NCBI GenBank assembly: GCA_900475325.1
Contig: LS483371.1
Coordinates: 2,914,001 to 2,978,000, forward strand
Reading direction: 5' to 3'
Length of the DNA stretch: 64,000 nucleotides
Source: Paucimonas lemoignei
Lineage (GTDB): Bacteria > Pseudomonadota > Gammaproteobacteria > Pseudomonadales > Pseudomonadaceae
In this document: positions 9,577-20,200 of the stretch, one piece after another
How positions within the stretch are numbered: position 1 is the first letter of the stretch
Layout: every line of letters starts with the position of its first letter
Notes under the pieces: generated by a model
What the model was told of the DNA's origin: nothing
Seen by the model: only the letters and a program-made list of their open reading frames with translations
Databases searched by the model: none
Made by a program: the position numbers and the translations under genes

Positions 9577-10377
9577 ATGTCCATGATTCAGGATCCCGAC
9601 CTGGCAGATGTTCTATCTACCGCTGGCGCCGACGACCTCAGCCTGCTGATCGATGTAATCACTGATAGCGGTAAGGGCCGCATTTCACTGTCCTCAGCAG
9701 TATGCCGACAGCTCAGTGAGGCGAAGGACACCAAGATAACTGAGTACGAGCGCGGTTTGATAGCTGAGGAGCTGTCCCGTTTCGGCGGCAACTCACTGAT
9801 GAACATCTTCCGTGGTGGTAGTGGCGTGCCTTACAAGGAGCTGCTTGGGGACGTTGCTTCGCATGTTGGGGTAAGCAAAGGATCTGACTGCGCGAAGATG
9901 GAGTTGGCCATCATCGGCAAGGTAGTGGAGCAGTCGATGGGCCGCATGAGCGAAGAAGATAAGGCCATTTTCTTCGACTCTCTGGGTGGCACCTACCGTC
10001 CTGGGATGGGACCAGGCGCGCTCGCTACATTGCTCGCAAGCCTGAGTGCAACGGGCACGTATCAACTCACTGCGGCGGTCGCGGGCGCAACAATGACAAG
10101 CCTGGTCGGCCGTAGCGTAGCGTTTGCTGGTGCAGCAGGCATGGGAAGGGGGTTTGCAGTCCTCACAGGCCCAGTCGGATGGGCGATTACTGGGATCTGG
10201 ACTGCATTTGATCTGGCGAGCCCGGCATATCGAGTGACTGTGCCTTGCGTGATCCAGATTGGCCACATGCGGCAGAAAATGCTCTTGGCTAACGCATGTC
10301 CCGCATGCACGCAGCCGGTGGATGCAGGGAACAAGTTTTGTCCTAGCTGTGGCGCAAGCCTCAAGGCGAGGACCTGA
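9577..10377 (+). CDS. YaaW-like (UPF0174) protein with C-terminal zinc ribbon
   Basis: A protein of 266 aa with a strong AGGAGGT site. The N-terminal 170 residues match the pattern of E. coli YaaW (UPF0174), including LADVLSTAGADDLSLLIDV, an FGGNS segment and FRGGSGVPYKELL. A Gly/Ala-rich hydrophobic part at about 150-205 probably inserts in or contacts the membrane. The end carries a CPAC...CPSC zinc ribbon at about 241-259, which typical YaaW proteins lack as far as I know. YaaW function is unknown; related proteins occur in islands and phages. The stop (10375-10377) lies 2 bases before the next small gene. Confidence 0.75.
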   Translation: MSMIQDPDLADVLSTAGADDLSLLIDVITDSGKGRISLSSAVCRQLSEAKDTKITEYERGLIAEELSRFGGNSLMNIFRGGSGVPYKELLGDVASHVGVSKGSDCAKMELAIIGKVVEQSMGRMSEEDKAIFFDSLGGTYRPGMGPGALATLLASLSATGTYQLTAAVAGATMTSLVGRSVAFAGAAGMGRGFAVLTGPVGWAITGIWTAFDLASPAYRVTVPCVIQIGHMRQKMLLANACPACTQPVDAGNKFCPSCGASLKART

Positions 10378-10379
10378 GC

Positions 10380-10538
10380 ATGAACACCACGATATCGCCC
10401 CTGGAGTTTCTCATCACAAATGCTATCTGCGTGGCGGCTGGTGCCCTGGCCGTCGTTGCGCTTCAGTGCGGCGCCAAGGCCGTTTACCGCGCAGGACAGC
10501 GAAACCCGGGCCAAACGTCGGCTAAACGCGATCAATAG
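10380..10538 (+). CDS. 52-aa single-pass membrane peptide
   Basis: A short frame starts 2 bases after the YaaW-like stop and ends 14 bases before the next gene. It reads MNTTISPLEFL, then a hydrophobic helix at about residues 9-28 (Ala/Val rich, one Cys), then a basic tail ending SAKRDQ. The tight spacing, codon use and membrane helix support a real gene. Small hydrophobic partners next to nucleases sometimes act as regulators or pore-forming effectors; nothing here decides that. Confidence 0.6.
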   Translation: MNTTISPLEFLITNAICVAAGALAVVALQCGAKAVYRAGQRNPGQTSAKRDQ

Positions 10539-10552
10539 AGAAGGGAATGATC

Positions 10553-11779
10553 ATGTACCGCAATGAGCATGCAGCCCTACTGGCTGCACATAATGAACAA
10601 GCTGAGTCGATCAAACAGGCGATCCAGAAACTGCAGAACGAAAGCACCTGGTACCGAGGGTTTGATTGTGACGTTGCCAGCACCGATTTGGCACATCTGA
10701 CCCGGGTCAGTACTGAAGTCAAACAACGCCTCGATCTGTTGAGTACGAGCACCGAGTCAATCCGCAGAGAGAAGGCAAAGCTGGATGAGGCTTCTGGGGC
10801 TGGCAACTGGCTGGCCAGCTTGTGGCTTTCCGCTGAGCAGAAGGTTGCAAAGCACCAAGCGGGGGAGCTGGCGAAGCGGCTAGAAATACTGTCGCAGTCA
10901 CGGCGTGAAGCAGAGGCTGAGCTTGCCACGCATGAGCCCGTGGAAAGGCTCTTGGCGGAAAACTTGAAGCGATACCGCGAGTTTAACCTCCTTGAGGCCA
11001 GCGCAACTCTGGCTGGGATGACCAGCGAACTCCAGCAGTTGAGTCTCCAAATGGAAAGCACGAGGGTTGCGAGCAACAAGTGGGAAGCGATGGCCGGTGT
11101 AGCAGTCCGGGAATGGCAGCACAGTTCCCGTCAGCTGGAGATGCTCGAAAATGATATCGCCAAGGCAGAGGGTTTTGAGCGTGCTCTAGCACGTAGCTCG
11201 AGCAGCACGGACAGATGGGAAATTCACCAGGCATGTAAGGAGAGCTTCGAGGATGAGAGTCCGCGTAATATCCTCAGAAAGCTGAAAGCCAAGCGCGGCC
11301 ATTACGAGATTGAGCTCGATAAAAAGAAAGCGCGCGTCGAGGACAACCTTCGCCTCCTAGATAATGCGATTGAAACAGTGATTCTGGATGGGAACAACCT
11401 GTGCTACCGGCCGGCCGAAAACGGGAAGTCCACCTTCATAGGACTAGGCGCAGTCACGGCTCTCGTTCCGCATCTGAGCGAGCTGTATAAGGTGGTCGTG
11501 ATGTTTGACCCAGGGATCTGTTCAAAGCTTTCCACAAGTGAGTCTGAGCTGCAGGGGCAGTTTCCCCAAGCGCGCGTCAGCGTAATGGGTAACGGGGCTA
11601 AGGCTGACGAAGGCTTGCTGGCGGCTGCGGCTTTTGATGCCGGAGCTTTCATTGTCAGCAACGACCGCTTTGCGGATTACCCTGAGCAGGCCGCTGTCAA
11701 AGAGCGACGAGTTCTGTCTCACCTAATTCACGCGCAATCGGTGCAGATTCAACAGCTGCAGGTCAACATCCCTTACTGA
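10553..11779 (+). CDS. Coiled-coil protein with C-terminal NYN/PIN ribonuclease-like domain
   Basis: About 408 aa. ATG 10553 is preferred over 10547 because AAGGG sits 7 bases before it. Residues 1-270 are almost entirely charged heptad-rich helix (long coiled coil). The last 130 residues fit a Zc3h12a/NYN-type ribonuclease: a strand with acidic ILDGNN at about 276, ADEGLL at about 351 and SNDRFADY at about 369, the usual acidic positions of that fold. It is the third gene of the YaaW-like set, 14 bases after the 52-aa gene. A membrane-linked RNA-cleaving response is possible (inference). Confidence 0.7.
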   Translation: MYRNEHAALLAAHNEQAESIKQAIQKLQNESTWYRGFDCDVASTDLAHLTRVSTEVKQRLDLLSTSTESIRREKAKLDEASGAGNWLASLWLSAEQKVAKHQAGELAKRLEILSQSRREAEAELATHEPVERLLAENLKRYREFNLLEASATLAGMTSELQQLSLQMESTRVASNKWEAMAGVAVREWQHSSRQLEMLENDIAKAEGFERALARSSSSTDRWEIHQACKESFEDESPRNILRKLKAKRGHYEIELDKKKARVEDNLRLLDNAIETVILDGNNLCYRPAENGKSTFIGLGAVTALVPHLSELYKVVVMFDPGICSKLSTSESELQGQFPQARVSVMGNGAKADEGLLAAAAFDAGAFIVSNDRFADYPEQAAVKERRVLSHLIHAQSVQIQQLQVNIPY

Positions 11780-11879
11780 AGCCTGATTGGCGACATGACT
11801 ATACTAAAAGAAATGTCGTAAACACCGCGGACAGCAGGCCAATGTGACCATGGCTGCATAAGTTTTTGCGAGATTGCAG

Positions 11880-12094
11880 TTCGCACGGATGGCATGCAAC
11901 TGAGGGATTGCGTGGCCTTCGGTATGCTGCTCTCGCAGAGCGGTGAAGGCGAGATTCAACGTCACCGAAGAGTCTTTTCCGCCAGACCAGGCAACGACAA
12001 GGTGACGCCCTTGCTGTACCTGTTGGTTAATCGCGGTCACTGCCAGCACCACCTTATCCTCAAACCTCATGCTGCGTGCTGCGTGCTGGCGCAT
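11880..12094 (-). pseudogene. Truncated PAPS-reductase/DndC-like gene fragment
   Basis: Read from 12094 leftward, the frame gives an N-terminal PAPS reductase (PP-loop ATPase) start: FEDKVVLAV, then the ATP-binding SGGKDSS at about residue 37, then a helix. After about 70 residues the similarity stops and the frame runs into unrelated sequence. Full-length members are several hundred residues, so most of the gene has been lost. A GAGGG site precedes the ATG. Relatives include DndC of DNA phosphorothioation, but the remnant is too short to tell which branch. Confidence 0.6.
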
Positions 12095-12404
12095 GACCCT
12101 CGACCGCTGGCAACGCTTCGAAAAGAGCTACCTTGGTTGGAAGTAGATTTTGAGAGTGGGCGGAAGACATTACCAGAGCTCGCTGTGTTCATTTGCGGAA
12201 TGAGCACATTTTCGTTGCGAGCCAGACGTGCCAGAAACAAGCGGCGCCGATTACCTGCGCATGTCTTTCTGACCCTATCGTCGCCCGCCAGCAGGGTAGA
12301 ATTCACGGATGTCTCCCTAGGTGCCGTCAAACACTGCCGCGGCTATACCCAGAGTCAGCCCTTTACGCACCCCGGGAAGTCCCCCCTGATCGTGTTCACT
12401 ACGT

Positions 12405-12642
12405 GATGGCCTGGTTCGACCCATCAGTGAGAATTCTGTATCTGTCTCGACGCGTCTCAGTTACCAACGAGCGGGCGTTGGGCGATCCAGTGGTCGAGGT
12501 TATGTGCGGCGGCTTGCGCTTGCTGAAAAAGACCAAAGCCAAGCACCGCAGGCCGAAAGACGTTGCGTTCGTTCGAACCCCGAGCGGTTGGGGATGGTAC
12601 CTGGACAAGTTCTATCTTCCAGACGACATGAGCGATGCTTAG
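12405..12642 (+). CDS. Doubtful small hypothetical protein
   Basis: The last 78 residues of a longer frame (open from 12193) look protein-like: MAWFDPSVRILYLSRRV near the start and WGWYLDKFYLPDD at the end. There is no clear ribosome-binding site and no family I know. It may be the 3' remnant of a gene broken by the same event that cut the neighbouring PAPS-reductase fragment. Confidence 0.3.
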
Positions 12643-12719
12643 TATCAATATGGCCATATGGTGGCTCATAGCCGCCGCGCCACCTATCATGCATCACCCC
12701 CATCAGGAGTAGTTTACGT

Positions 12720-13271
12720 ATGCTGCCAGTCCTCATTCTTGGAGCCGTTACTGCCGTAGGCGTCGCGGGTTACAAACTCGCGCGACAGTGCACTCTATGC
12801 CAGGAGCGCTTGAAATGGACCCACAGCTGCCTCCGCTGCGACAAGGTGATTTGCACCGGATGCGGTACCGAGTTTGACCCAATCCTCCGAGGTGGAAATA
12901 AACTTCAGGCTGGCGGGTATGCTTGCCCTGGGGCTTGTACCACCACGATGCAGGCCCGTGGCGATGATCTAGTCGCGAAATATGAAGCAGAGCAGGAACG
13001 CAGGCGTAAGCGCCTTGAGCGTATCTCAAGGGTTCGCTTAGTTAGCGTGAACTACGGTGGCCAGCAGAAGCCCGAATACGGGATCAGGATTGAAACAGGA
13101 TGGTACTCAGAGAAGTCTGATGCTGAGGAGGCTGCGCGCACGATCGCGGTCGATAGCCACGACGTGGATGTCGTCTGGTATGTGAATGTCACCTCGCAGA
13201 AGAGCCAAGGCCTGAGCCCTAATGGAAGAACCTATTACTACCGTGAGTGGCAGGTGGTGGGAGAAGTCTAG
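12720..13271 (+). CDS. Membrane-anchored zinc-ribbon protein, unknown
   Basis: A protein of 183 aa with AGGAG 11 bases upstream of the ATG. Residues 3-21 form a hydrophobic N-terminal helix. Cys pairs follow at about 24/27, 37/40 and 46/49 (CTLC, CLRC, CTGC), a pattern for one or two zinc sites. A charged helix spans about 75-100, and the end is rich in Tyr and beta strands. It stands alone with gaps on both sides. Family and role are unknown. Confidence 0.65.
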   Translation: MLPVLILGAVTAVGVAGYKLARQCTLCQERLKWTHSCLRCDKVICTGCGTEFDPILRGGNKLQAGGYACPGACTTTMQARGDDLVAKYEAEQERRRKRLERISRVRLVSVNYGGQQKPEYGIRIETGWYSEKSDAEEAARTIAVDSHDVDVVWYVNVTSQKSQGLSPNGRTYYYREWQVVGEV

Positions 13272-13666
13272 GTGCTCCAGAAACAAACGGGCTAGATCGA
13301 ACGTCACCCGGTTAGATCCGACTATTCGGGCCGTTGCTGTTTATCAAGTGATCCCGGCAGGAGCGATCGGGACGCAGCCCGTCATGGCCGCGACTTGCGG
13401 GTCTGCCACGAAAATGACCGGTGCCGATTAGAACTACATTTTGACTGAATTGAAGCTCAAGGCTTACAAGTACAGTGCGGATGCTATCGCTGAGGTGGAC
13501 ATTCAAGAGGTGCCCGGCCAAGAAGCTCATTGCGAGGGGAATATAGCAATTGGAGGCACAGCTACGAATGTGTGCGATTAGTGATTCGGACATATTCTCC
13601 GGGATTTTGTCCGTTTGAAGGCGCGGGCAACATCTCAGCGTGCGGCGCGAATTGGGAGCAAAACAC
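13272..13666. other. Gap without recognised gene
   Basis: I see no convincing gene, RNA or repeat in this 395-base stretch. Short frames exist but lack ribosome-binding sites and protein-like composition. It probably contains the promoter of the following gene. Confidence 0.5.
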
Positions 13667-14779
13667 ATGAATGACAGAATGGAATCGACGGTGGTGGGGG
13701 TCTTGGCTTTCCATGAGCTGGATGAATTCGGCCAACCCACCGGCCGATCGGCAACCTTTGAGGGCGGTGAGATTCAGCCTCTGAGGTATGAGGACCTCGA
13801 GAAAATTAAGCTCGACGGCCCGATCTTGATTCCATTGAGAGTCACGGGTGCTCGGGTCGTGGAGAGTAACTATCCTGATCTGCCGATCGCAATGGAGGGT
13901 ACGGTCAATGCCCCGCTCGAGAGCCACTATGCGAGCAAAGCAATCGGCCTTGTCCGCGGCGGGTGGCTCCCATCTGGCCTGGCTTTGCGTGAGGGGATGG
14001 TGGTGCTGCCTGATCGGTGCACGATCAAAGATCTAGCAGCTCGGTACTGGGATGGGGTGAAGAGACTCACTGGAGATGATTTCCTGGACATCTTTCAGGG
14101 CAAAGCCGTCCGGATCAATCCAGGTCTGTTCGCCATGGAGGGTAATGAACGGGGTATCCCTACGCCGGAGCAGGTGGCTGATCAGTGGGCTGAGGCCAAA
14201 AGAAAGGTGCTTGACGCGCTGCCAGATGCGCAAATTGTGCCGGACGCAGCAGTCCAGGGGGTGATCGGCCTAGTCTCGGATATGCGCAGCAGCTTCGACA
14301 GGCAAGTCGAGTTCTTATGCCAGGTGGCCCCAAAACTTCAATCTCCCGTCAGCGCCAGCCGGCGGCCGGAAGCCTGGCACTGGGTGCTTGAAATGGCACA
14401 GAAGTGTGGGCTCACAAGGGGCTCGCTGGTCGTGCTCGCCGCTCTGAGCACGGTCGTTGTCGTCAAGGGCGCGAGCCCTGCCAAGCGCCTTATCAAGCCC
14501 TCAGCCAAGTACTCAAAAGCCGATGCGTATAATGCCCTGGCGGATCTGAGAGCACTTGAGTTACTCATGCGCCTGTACGCCGCCTTCCCCGATGAAAAAG
14601 TCATGCTGTGCACCGGCGACAAGAATCTCGCATTGTTCTGGGCGGGGATTCGAGGTTCAGGATTCACACGGGAAGGCATGATCACCAGATACACCCTGTC
14701 GCCAGTGCAGGCATTACTCCAGAAGGTCACCCCCAACCTGATGGAGGCCTACTTCGCGCCTGAGATGAAGGGGCACTAG
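13667..14779 (+). CDS. Hypothetical protein with possible PIN-like fold
   Basis: A 370-aa protein from ATG 13667 (GGGAGC 9 bases upstream), preferred over the in-frame GTG at 13640. A strand MVVLPDRC near 111 and a C-terminal block at about 290-325 (ALADLRALELL, then VMLCTGDKNLALFW) resemble PIN-type ribonucleases, where Asp/Glu residues at such positions bind metal. The N-terminal 100 residues are beta-rich and unknown. It is a single gene followed by debris and an attachment repeat. The PIN call is tentative. Confidence 0.55.
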   Translation: MNDRMESTVVGVLAFHELDEFGQPTGRSATFEGGEIQPLRYEDLEKIKLDGPILIPLRVTGARVVESNYPDLPIAMEGTVNAPLESHYASKAIGLVRGGWLPSGLALREGMVVLPDRCTIKDLAARYWDGVKRLTGDDFLDIFQGKAVRINPGLFAMEGNERGIPTPEQVADQWAEAKRKVLDALPDAQIVPDAAVQGVIGLVSDMRSSFDRQVEFLCQVAPKLQSPVSASRRPEAWHWVLEMAQKCGLTRGSLVVLAALSTVVVVKGASPAKRLIKPSAKYSKADAYNALADLRALELLMRLYAAFPDEKVMLCTGDKNLALFWAGIRGSGFTREGMITRYTLSPVQALLQKVTPNLMEAYFAPEMKGH

Positions 14780-15495
14780 CTGAGGAAAATCTGGCTGGCG
14801 CGCAGAATGTGGATGTCTAGGATCGCAACGTCATCGGAGTCGTGCCAGTTCCGGGCGATCTAGGAAACGGTCTTGTAGTCGATGCCAGGCCCGGCAGCAA
14901 CCAGTCTCGTAATGCCCACCCAACAGCTGTGGTTGCTCGAGCGCCTTGGAGAGGACCTATTGCCCAACTTATCTCCAATGATGAAGGTTTCGTATCTATC
15001 GGCTCTTGGGTAGGTAGTCATTCATTGACATTGCCTGGGCCCGGCGCATCCCCTCCTGGTCACATAGCGAACAGGTCAATGGCGTCGATCTGTCGTGAGA
15101 TTTTGTTGCGGTGGTAGGCGGCTCGCGGCGCCAGCTCTGCTGGCATCCGTGACTGGACCTAGTCTTCGACGGCGCTATAAACCGAGAGGTAGAACAGTTC
15201 CAATGCGTTGATCGCAGTACCTTCCTGGTCATGGTTGAAGTAGGACAGGTAGCGGTGGTAGGCCTGGCTTCGGTTTGCGTTTCATGACTCGCTAATCTCT
15301 GGCCGTTGGTCAGCGTCGATAATCCTCCGCGCCAGTCTGCTCGGGCAGCCTGGTTTCTGAAGGTGATGAGCTTAAGCGGCGGTCTTACTTTCCGACACAC
15401 TCTGGAAAGCGAGAAAATCACTGTGAAGACAGTCTTTGGCACCCAAAAGGAACAGCGTGTTCAGCAGATTACCGAAAGCGCTCAGCATCTCCGGT
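14780..15495. other. Gene-poor debris at the end of module I
   Basis: No intact gene. Reading the minus strand at about 15170-15280 gives a protein-like stretch (YLSYFNHDQEG, ALELFYLSVYSAVED) that is open only briefly, so this looks like an eroded gene. The rest shows nothing I can name. Confidence 0.45.
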
Positions 15496-15727
15496 TGGGG
15501 GCATCCTTTTCAAACCATCCAAAGCATGCCCTCAATTTTGCCCCAAATGTAGCAATTAGCTGGAAGTAAATGGCTCTTCGAGGCTAGGAAAAAGCAGAAA
15601 TGATCAGCTAACAAGCATGCGCGAAGCCCCTAAAGACTCTCAGGATCGCCAAAAAACATTTGGACTTGGCTCTAGGACGGTGTTTTCAGGCGGAAAAAAT
15701 TCAAATGTGCCCCCAGTTTTGCCCCCA
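15496..15727 (+). repeat. Attachment-site repeat, copy A (core 15631-15659)
   Basis: The 29-bp core (TAAAGACTCTC...AAAACAT) equals the end of the lysR gene at 63333. Left arm: TGGGGGCA at 15496 and a one-base-shorter TGCCCCA near 15539. Right arm: TGCCCCCA at 15708 and 15720. The segment GGCTCTAGGACGG after the core is shared with copies B and C. With both arms present, this is a junction between two stacked elements. Confidence 0.85.
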
Positions 15728-15920
15728 GTAGCGCGGGATATGCGGGCGATCGAGATTGGCGATCTCTGAGGCGGAGCAGGGTGGTCGGCGATGGCTTTCA
15801 ATGTATGTCAAACTCGGCTTGCACGGGGAATGCCTGGATGATTGGTCGCCTAGGGCAGGGCACTAAGCGCCTGGTAGGACACCAAATCACATTCGGTGTC
15901 CGGTGTGTCATAGCTCAGCG

Positions 15921-15966
15921 ACAGATATTACGGCTAGCTGCTTACGCTGCTTGCCGTAATATCTGT
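15921..15966. repeat. Perfect 14-bp inverted repeat (hairpin)
   Basis: ACAGATATTACGGC at 15921-15934 is repeated inverted at 15953-15966, with an 18-base spacer. A smaller hairpin (GGACACC/GGTGTCC) lies just upstream near 15880-15905. No T tract follows, so a simple terminator is unlikely; a protein-binding site or recombination-related structure at the left end of module II is possible. Confidence 0.7.
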
Positions 15967-16067
15967 GTTGGGAGAAGTCTATTGATAAAGGAGCGTGCCT
16001 GTGCACTCGCCCCGATAGTTGAAGTCAATTACTCCCAGCCGAGATCAAGCGTGCGCCGCAACGAATG

Positions 16068-17140
16068 CTAGCGTCCGCCTCGCAGATCTAGGCGGTCTAG
16101 CTCCTCAAGAGTTTGGACAACGACCTCGACAAGTTCCCCGTCAAAGTCATCGCGGTCTGCCTCCTCATGAGTGCCTTTGTTCAGGTAGGTCCAGACAAGA
16201 TTATTGACTGGAATACCCAAAATGCGGCTATACGCAGCAAGAAGTGGCTCTCTGTTCGCATGGTGGAAGGTCTGGGCATCTCCCAATTTCTTGACCAACG
16301 CTTCGCATAGATTTCTCAACGCAGGCTCGGCACCGACGCCAGCCAACATCAGATTCAACACGCCTTGGGCATGACTTCCAAGCCACCGCCAAACTTTCTC
16401 GCTCAGCATCTCCAAGGCTTGGCGAGAAGCAGCGAGCGCATCTCGGTCGTTGAGCGCTTCCCTTGCTGCCCTGGCCTTGGCAATGTAATTCGCGCTCGGT
16501 ACGTTGCCGGTAAGCTATCAGCGCTGCATCTCCCTTTGACTGGCGAAGAAAAGATCGAAATCAGCTTCCGGGGAAACCCTGGGGTCCGCGTCGATGCGCT
16601 CGACGTTCTGAGCGAGGGGCATATACGCTGTCTCGGCCTTCGCACAATTCCAGCCAGCGTTCGTTGCATTCCTGGCGCACGGCCCGGTTAAAACCGTCAG
16701 GGTCGTTATCTACCAGCCAAGAGACCTCGTCGAGGTCGGCGTTGAACAGGCATGGGGCGCCATCAAAATCGCGCGCGAGCAGTTGGCCGAACCACAGCAC
16801 CGCCCCTTGCAACTGGCGACAGTAGGTTGCGCCCGGGTCGTCCGCCCGCTCAGTAAAAAAGGCCGCCAACTGCGTCAGGCGCGCCAGTGCCGCCTGGGAG
16901 GGGGCGCACAAGCCCTCGGTGCCGGCATCGCCGAACACCCGCTGGGTGGTGTTTGCGCGGGTAGTTCGCTGGTGGCCAGTAGGACCTGCCACAGTGTCGG
17001 CAGGCAGTTTCTGACGCTGGCGACTTCAATAGCCAGTGTGTCGCAGTCCTGCTCCGTTTGCATATACAGCCAGGCGCGGTTGCCTGTGGTGACGGACTTG
17101 TGTGATGCGGCAGCCCACCTACGAGCTATATGCCAATGCG
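16068..17140 (-). pseudogene. Frameshifted gene remnant, unknown protein
   Basis: Several minus-strand frames join into one decayed coding region. From about 17140 leftward: AWLYMQTEQDCDTLAIEVA, shift near 16980, then LARLTQLAAFFTERADDPG and QECNERWLELC, shift near 16640, then AYMPLAQNVERIDADP ending FFASQREMQR with a stop near 16525. A further frame then runs to 16068 (ANYIAKARAAREALNDRD through ILGIPVNNLVWTYLNKG, end RLDLRGGR). Its end resembles the C terminus of some P-loop ATPases that end in an NKGTHEE-type motif; this is weak. At least two frameshifts make it non-functional. Confidence 0.5.
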
Positions 17141-17225
17141 CCATTATGCAGATAAAGTAGCGCTTTTGGATCCAGAGGCTGTAAGCGCCTGGGTTGCAAG
17201 ACGACAGACCGGAGAGCGATGTTTC

Positions 17226-20200
17226 ATGGCAGATCTGCTGGTAAAGCACCTGAAGGAAAAAGCGGGCAAACATTCGGCACTGAGCCTGCTGGCCAGTCAG
17301 TGGGACTTCGACAAGAAGCTGATACCCAAGGCCTTGCAGAGCATCGGTGGGCTGTTCCCGCACTACAGTCGACATGATGAGTCCCACAGCAAGCAGATCC
17401 TGATCAACATCGAGCGGCTGCTAGGCGACAACATCAGGCTGCTGTCCGCCACGGATACCTGGTTGATTCTGGAAGCGGCCTACTGGCACGACATCGGCAT
17501 GGTAGTACCCCATGCCGACCTGCAGAAGGCCATCGCCGAACCAGGGTTCGCAGCATATATCGACGGGATATGTGCTCAGCCCTACCACGAGCTGAACGCC
17601 ATTGCACGCGCGTTCAAGTCCCGTTCGGACACCGGGCTGATATTCGATTGCGAAAGCCCGGTGGAGATGCTGGGCAAACTGCGCGAACTGCTGGCCGAAT
17701 GGTTCCGCAGGCAACACGCTGACCGTGCGGCCGAGATTGTGCGTTCGCCGATGACCTCGATCGGGCTGAGCTCGCCACGCACCGAACTGATCCCGGCCAG
17801 GCTCATCCGAGTACTTGGGCGTATCTGCCAAATGCACGGTGCCGCTTTCAAGGACCTGCTGGCCCCCGAGGGCCTGCCATTCCGTGAGGCCGGCCTGGGC
17901 AAAGATGACTGCCACCCACGCTTCGTCGCCTGCCTGCTGCGTATGGGCGACTTGCTCGACCTAGACGACAACCGCTTCTGCCCGGTAATGCAGGGCATCG
18001 CCGGCGAACACCGCCCGGCGCTGAGCAAGGCCCACGAAGACAAGCACGCCGGCATGCGCCACTTGCGCCTCGACCCCGAGCGTATCGACCTGGTGGCCGA
18101 GTGCGAGACGGTGGATGGCTACATGGAAGCGTTCAAATGGTTCAGCTGGCTGGAGGAGGAGGTCAGCAACCAGCGCAACAACTGGCGGGATATTGTGCCG
18201 AGCAGGAAGCTTGGGTTGTTGCCCATGCTGGGGCCGATTACCGTGCGGTTGAATGGAAACTTGCAGATTCTGAAGGATGGCGTAAGGCCGGCGTTCTCAC
18301 TGGACTCAGAAAAGGTCACCGAACTGCTTGAGGGCAAGAACCTTTATGGCAGCAAGTACGCGTGTATCCGTGAGCTGTTGCAGAATGCGGTGGACGCGAC
18401 CTTGCTGAAAGTCTGGCTGACCCATAGGAATGATCCTGCACTGGACTGGAAACAACCAGGGTGCGAGAAGCTGAAAACAGTCTTTAATGCGCATGCGGTG
18501 ACAGTCACGCTGGAAGAACTCGATACCGAGCAGGATGCCGACTCTGCATTGACGACGTGGCAGTTGCGCATCAGAGACAAAGGTACCGGTATCACCCGAA
18601 ACGACCTGGAGTTCATGCTGAGCATTGGCGGCTCGCAACGGAATCAGCAGCGCCAGAGGGAAATTCGGCAAATGCCGGAGTGGGCGAAACCTTCCGGAGC
18701 GTTCGGTATCGGCCTGCACAGCGCATTCATCTTGTGCGACGAGATAAATGTGCGCACCAAAAATGTCGTCAATAACGAAATATTCGACATCGTCATGCAC
18801 AAGCCTTCGGGCCCCAACCGTGGGCTCGTACTGCTGAGAAAGCTGCCTGAAGATATCGCTGAACCCTACGGGACCGAGATGACCTTGAGGTTCAAGCTGG
18901 ATGCGTTCACACAGCACTGGTGGTCTGACGGCGAAGACAGGGACACGGTAGCCGCCAGGATCGCACGCAAGCGAGACCCCTTGCTGGATGAGTCATTTCC
19001 CTATGAGGCGGGAAAACTTTTCGACAAGGTAGTGGAGTTTGCAAATGATCCACTGATAAAAATAGACGGCACCTTGGTAACGAAAGGAGGACGGTTCGAT
19101 ATCGCGGATGTCTATGCGGGAGGTAAGTCTGGCAAAGCCGAGGGATGGCGATTCATCGACATGAAAGATACGCAACTCAAGATTCGTTACAAGCCTCTTC
19201 CTGTTGCTACGCAGCAGGAAGAGGAAACTTTTTACGCAGCTTATCGCGGGCAGCACTTTGATACCGACTCCATTTCATTCCCTCTCGTCAATGTTGAAGT
19301 CAATCTCGTTTCCGGTGGTGCGGGAATATGGCTGGATTTTAATCGCGACACATTGTCGAAAAAAGCACGAGAAGCTTTTAGGCGAGCGGTGCTTGAGGCG
19401 CTTTATCACACCGTTGAGTTTGATCTGGCACAGGGGCTGAAGGAGCAATTATTCAAGCAGCTTGACTGCACTAAAATAGACTACTCGATCTTCCTGAAGG
19501 AAATGGAGGCCTATTATGGTCCGCGCTGGGGGGTGTTGTCCGAAAAGTTCAGGGATACGTGGCAGGGTTTTAGGCCGGGCCGTCAGCCAGCGACTATAGA
19601 GCAGTTTTATAGTCGGCCAACGTGGAAACTCTGGGTTGAGGATTACTATGTGGATGCGGTTGATCAACTGGAAAGCCTGCGTATACTTCCTTATGAATTT
19701 GAAGCCATGGGGGACCTGATATTTAGAGAGTGGTTAAAAGTCCCAGGGCATTCGATTTCGGCAAAAGTCATCTACTGCCCACCGTCTGAACATTACCGAG
19801 ACATGATCGGGCTTGAAGATGGTAGTACAATCGGCAGGATCTATTATCAGTTCTCCACTGACTATCAAGAACCTTTGGATAAGGAATCATTGGCGTACTT
19901 TCTTAATAAGGCGCTGCATTCATCCGGCGGAAATTCACGGTACTACATGAACCCAGGCAAGGCTTTTGAACGTCTCTCGTTGAGAGCGGATGTCGACTTG
20001 AGACTGTTCAACCTCGCTGAGCATGACCTCTCTCAAGACAGGGTTCTCGTACCTTTGCTGTTTGTTGGCTCCAATGATTATGGCCCAGCAGAGGTTCGCT
20101 TCGATGACGAACAACTGCAGAGAATCTGCCAATGGACCGAAGGCAAGCTGAAGCAACCGATGACCCGTGAAGAAATGCGCGAGGCCTACCAGTCGTTGGC

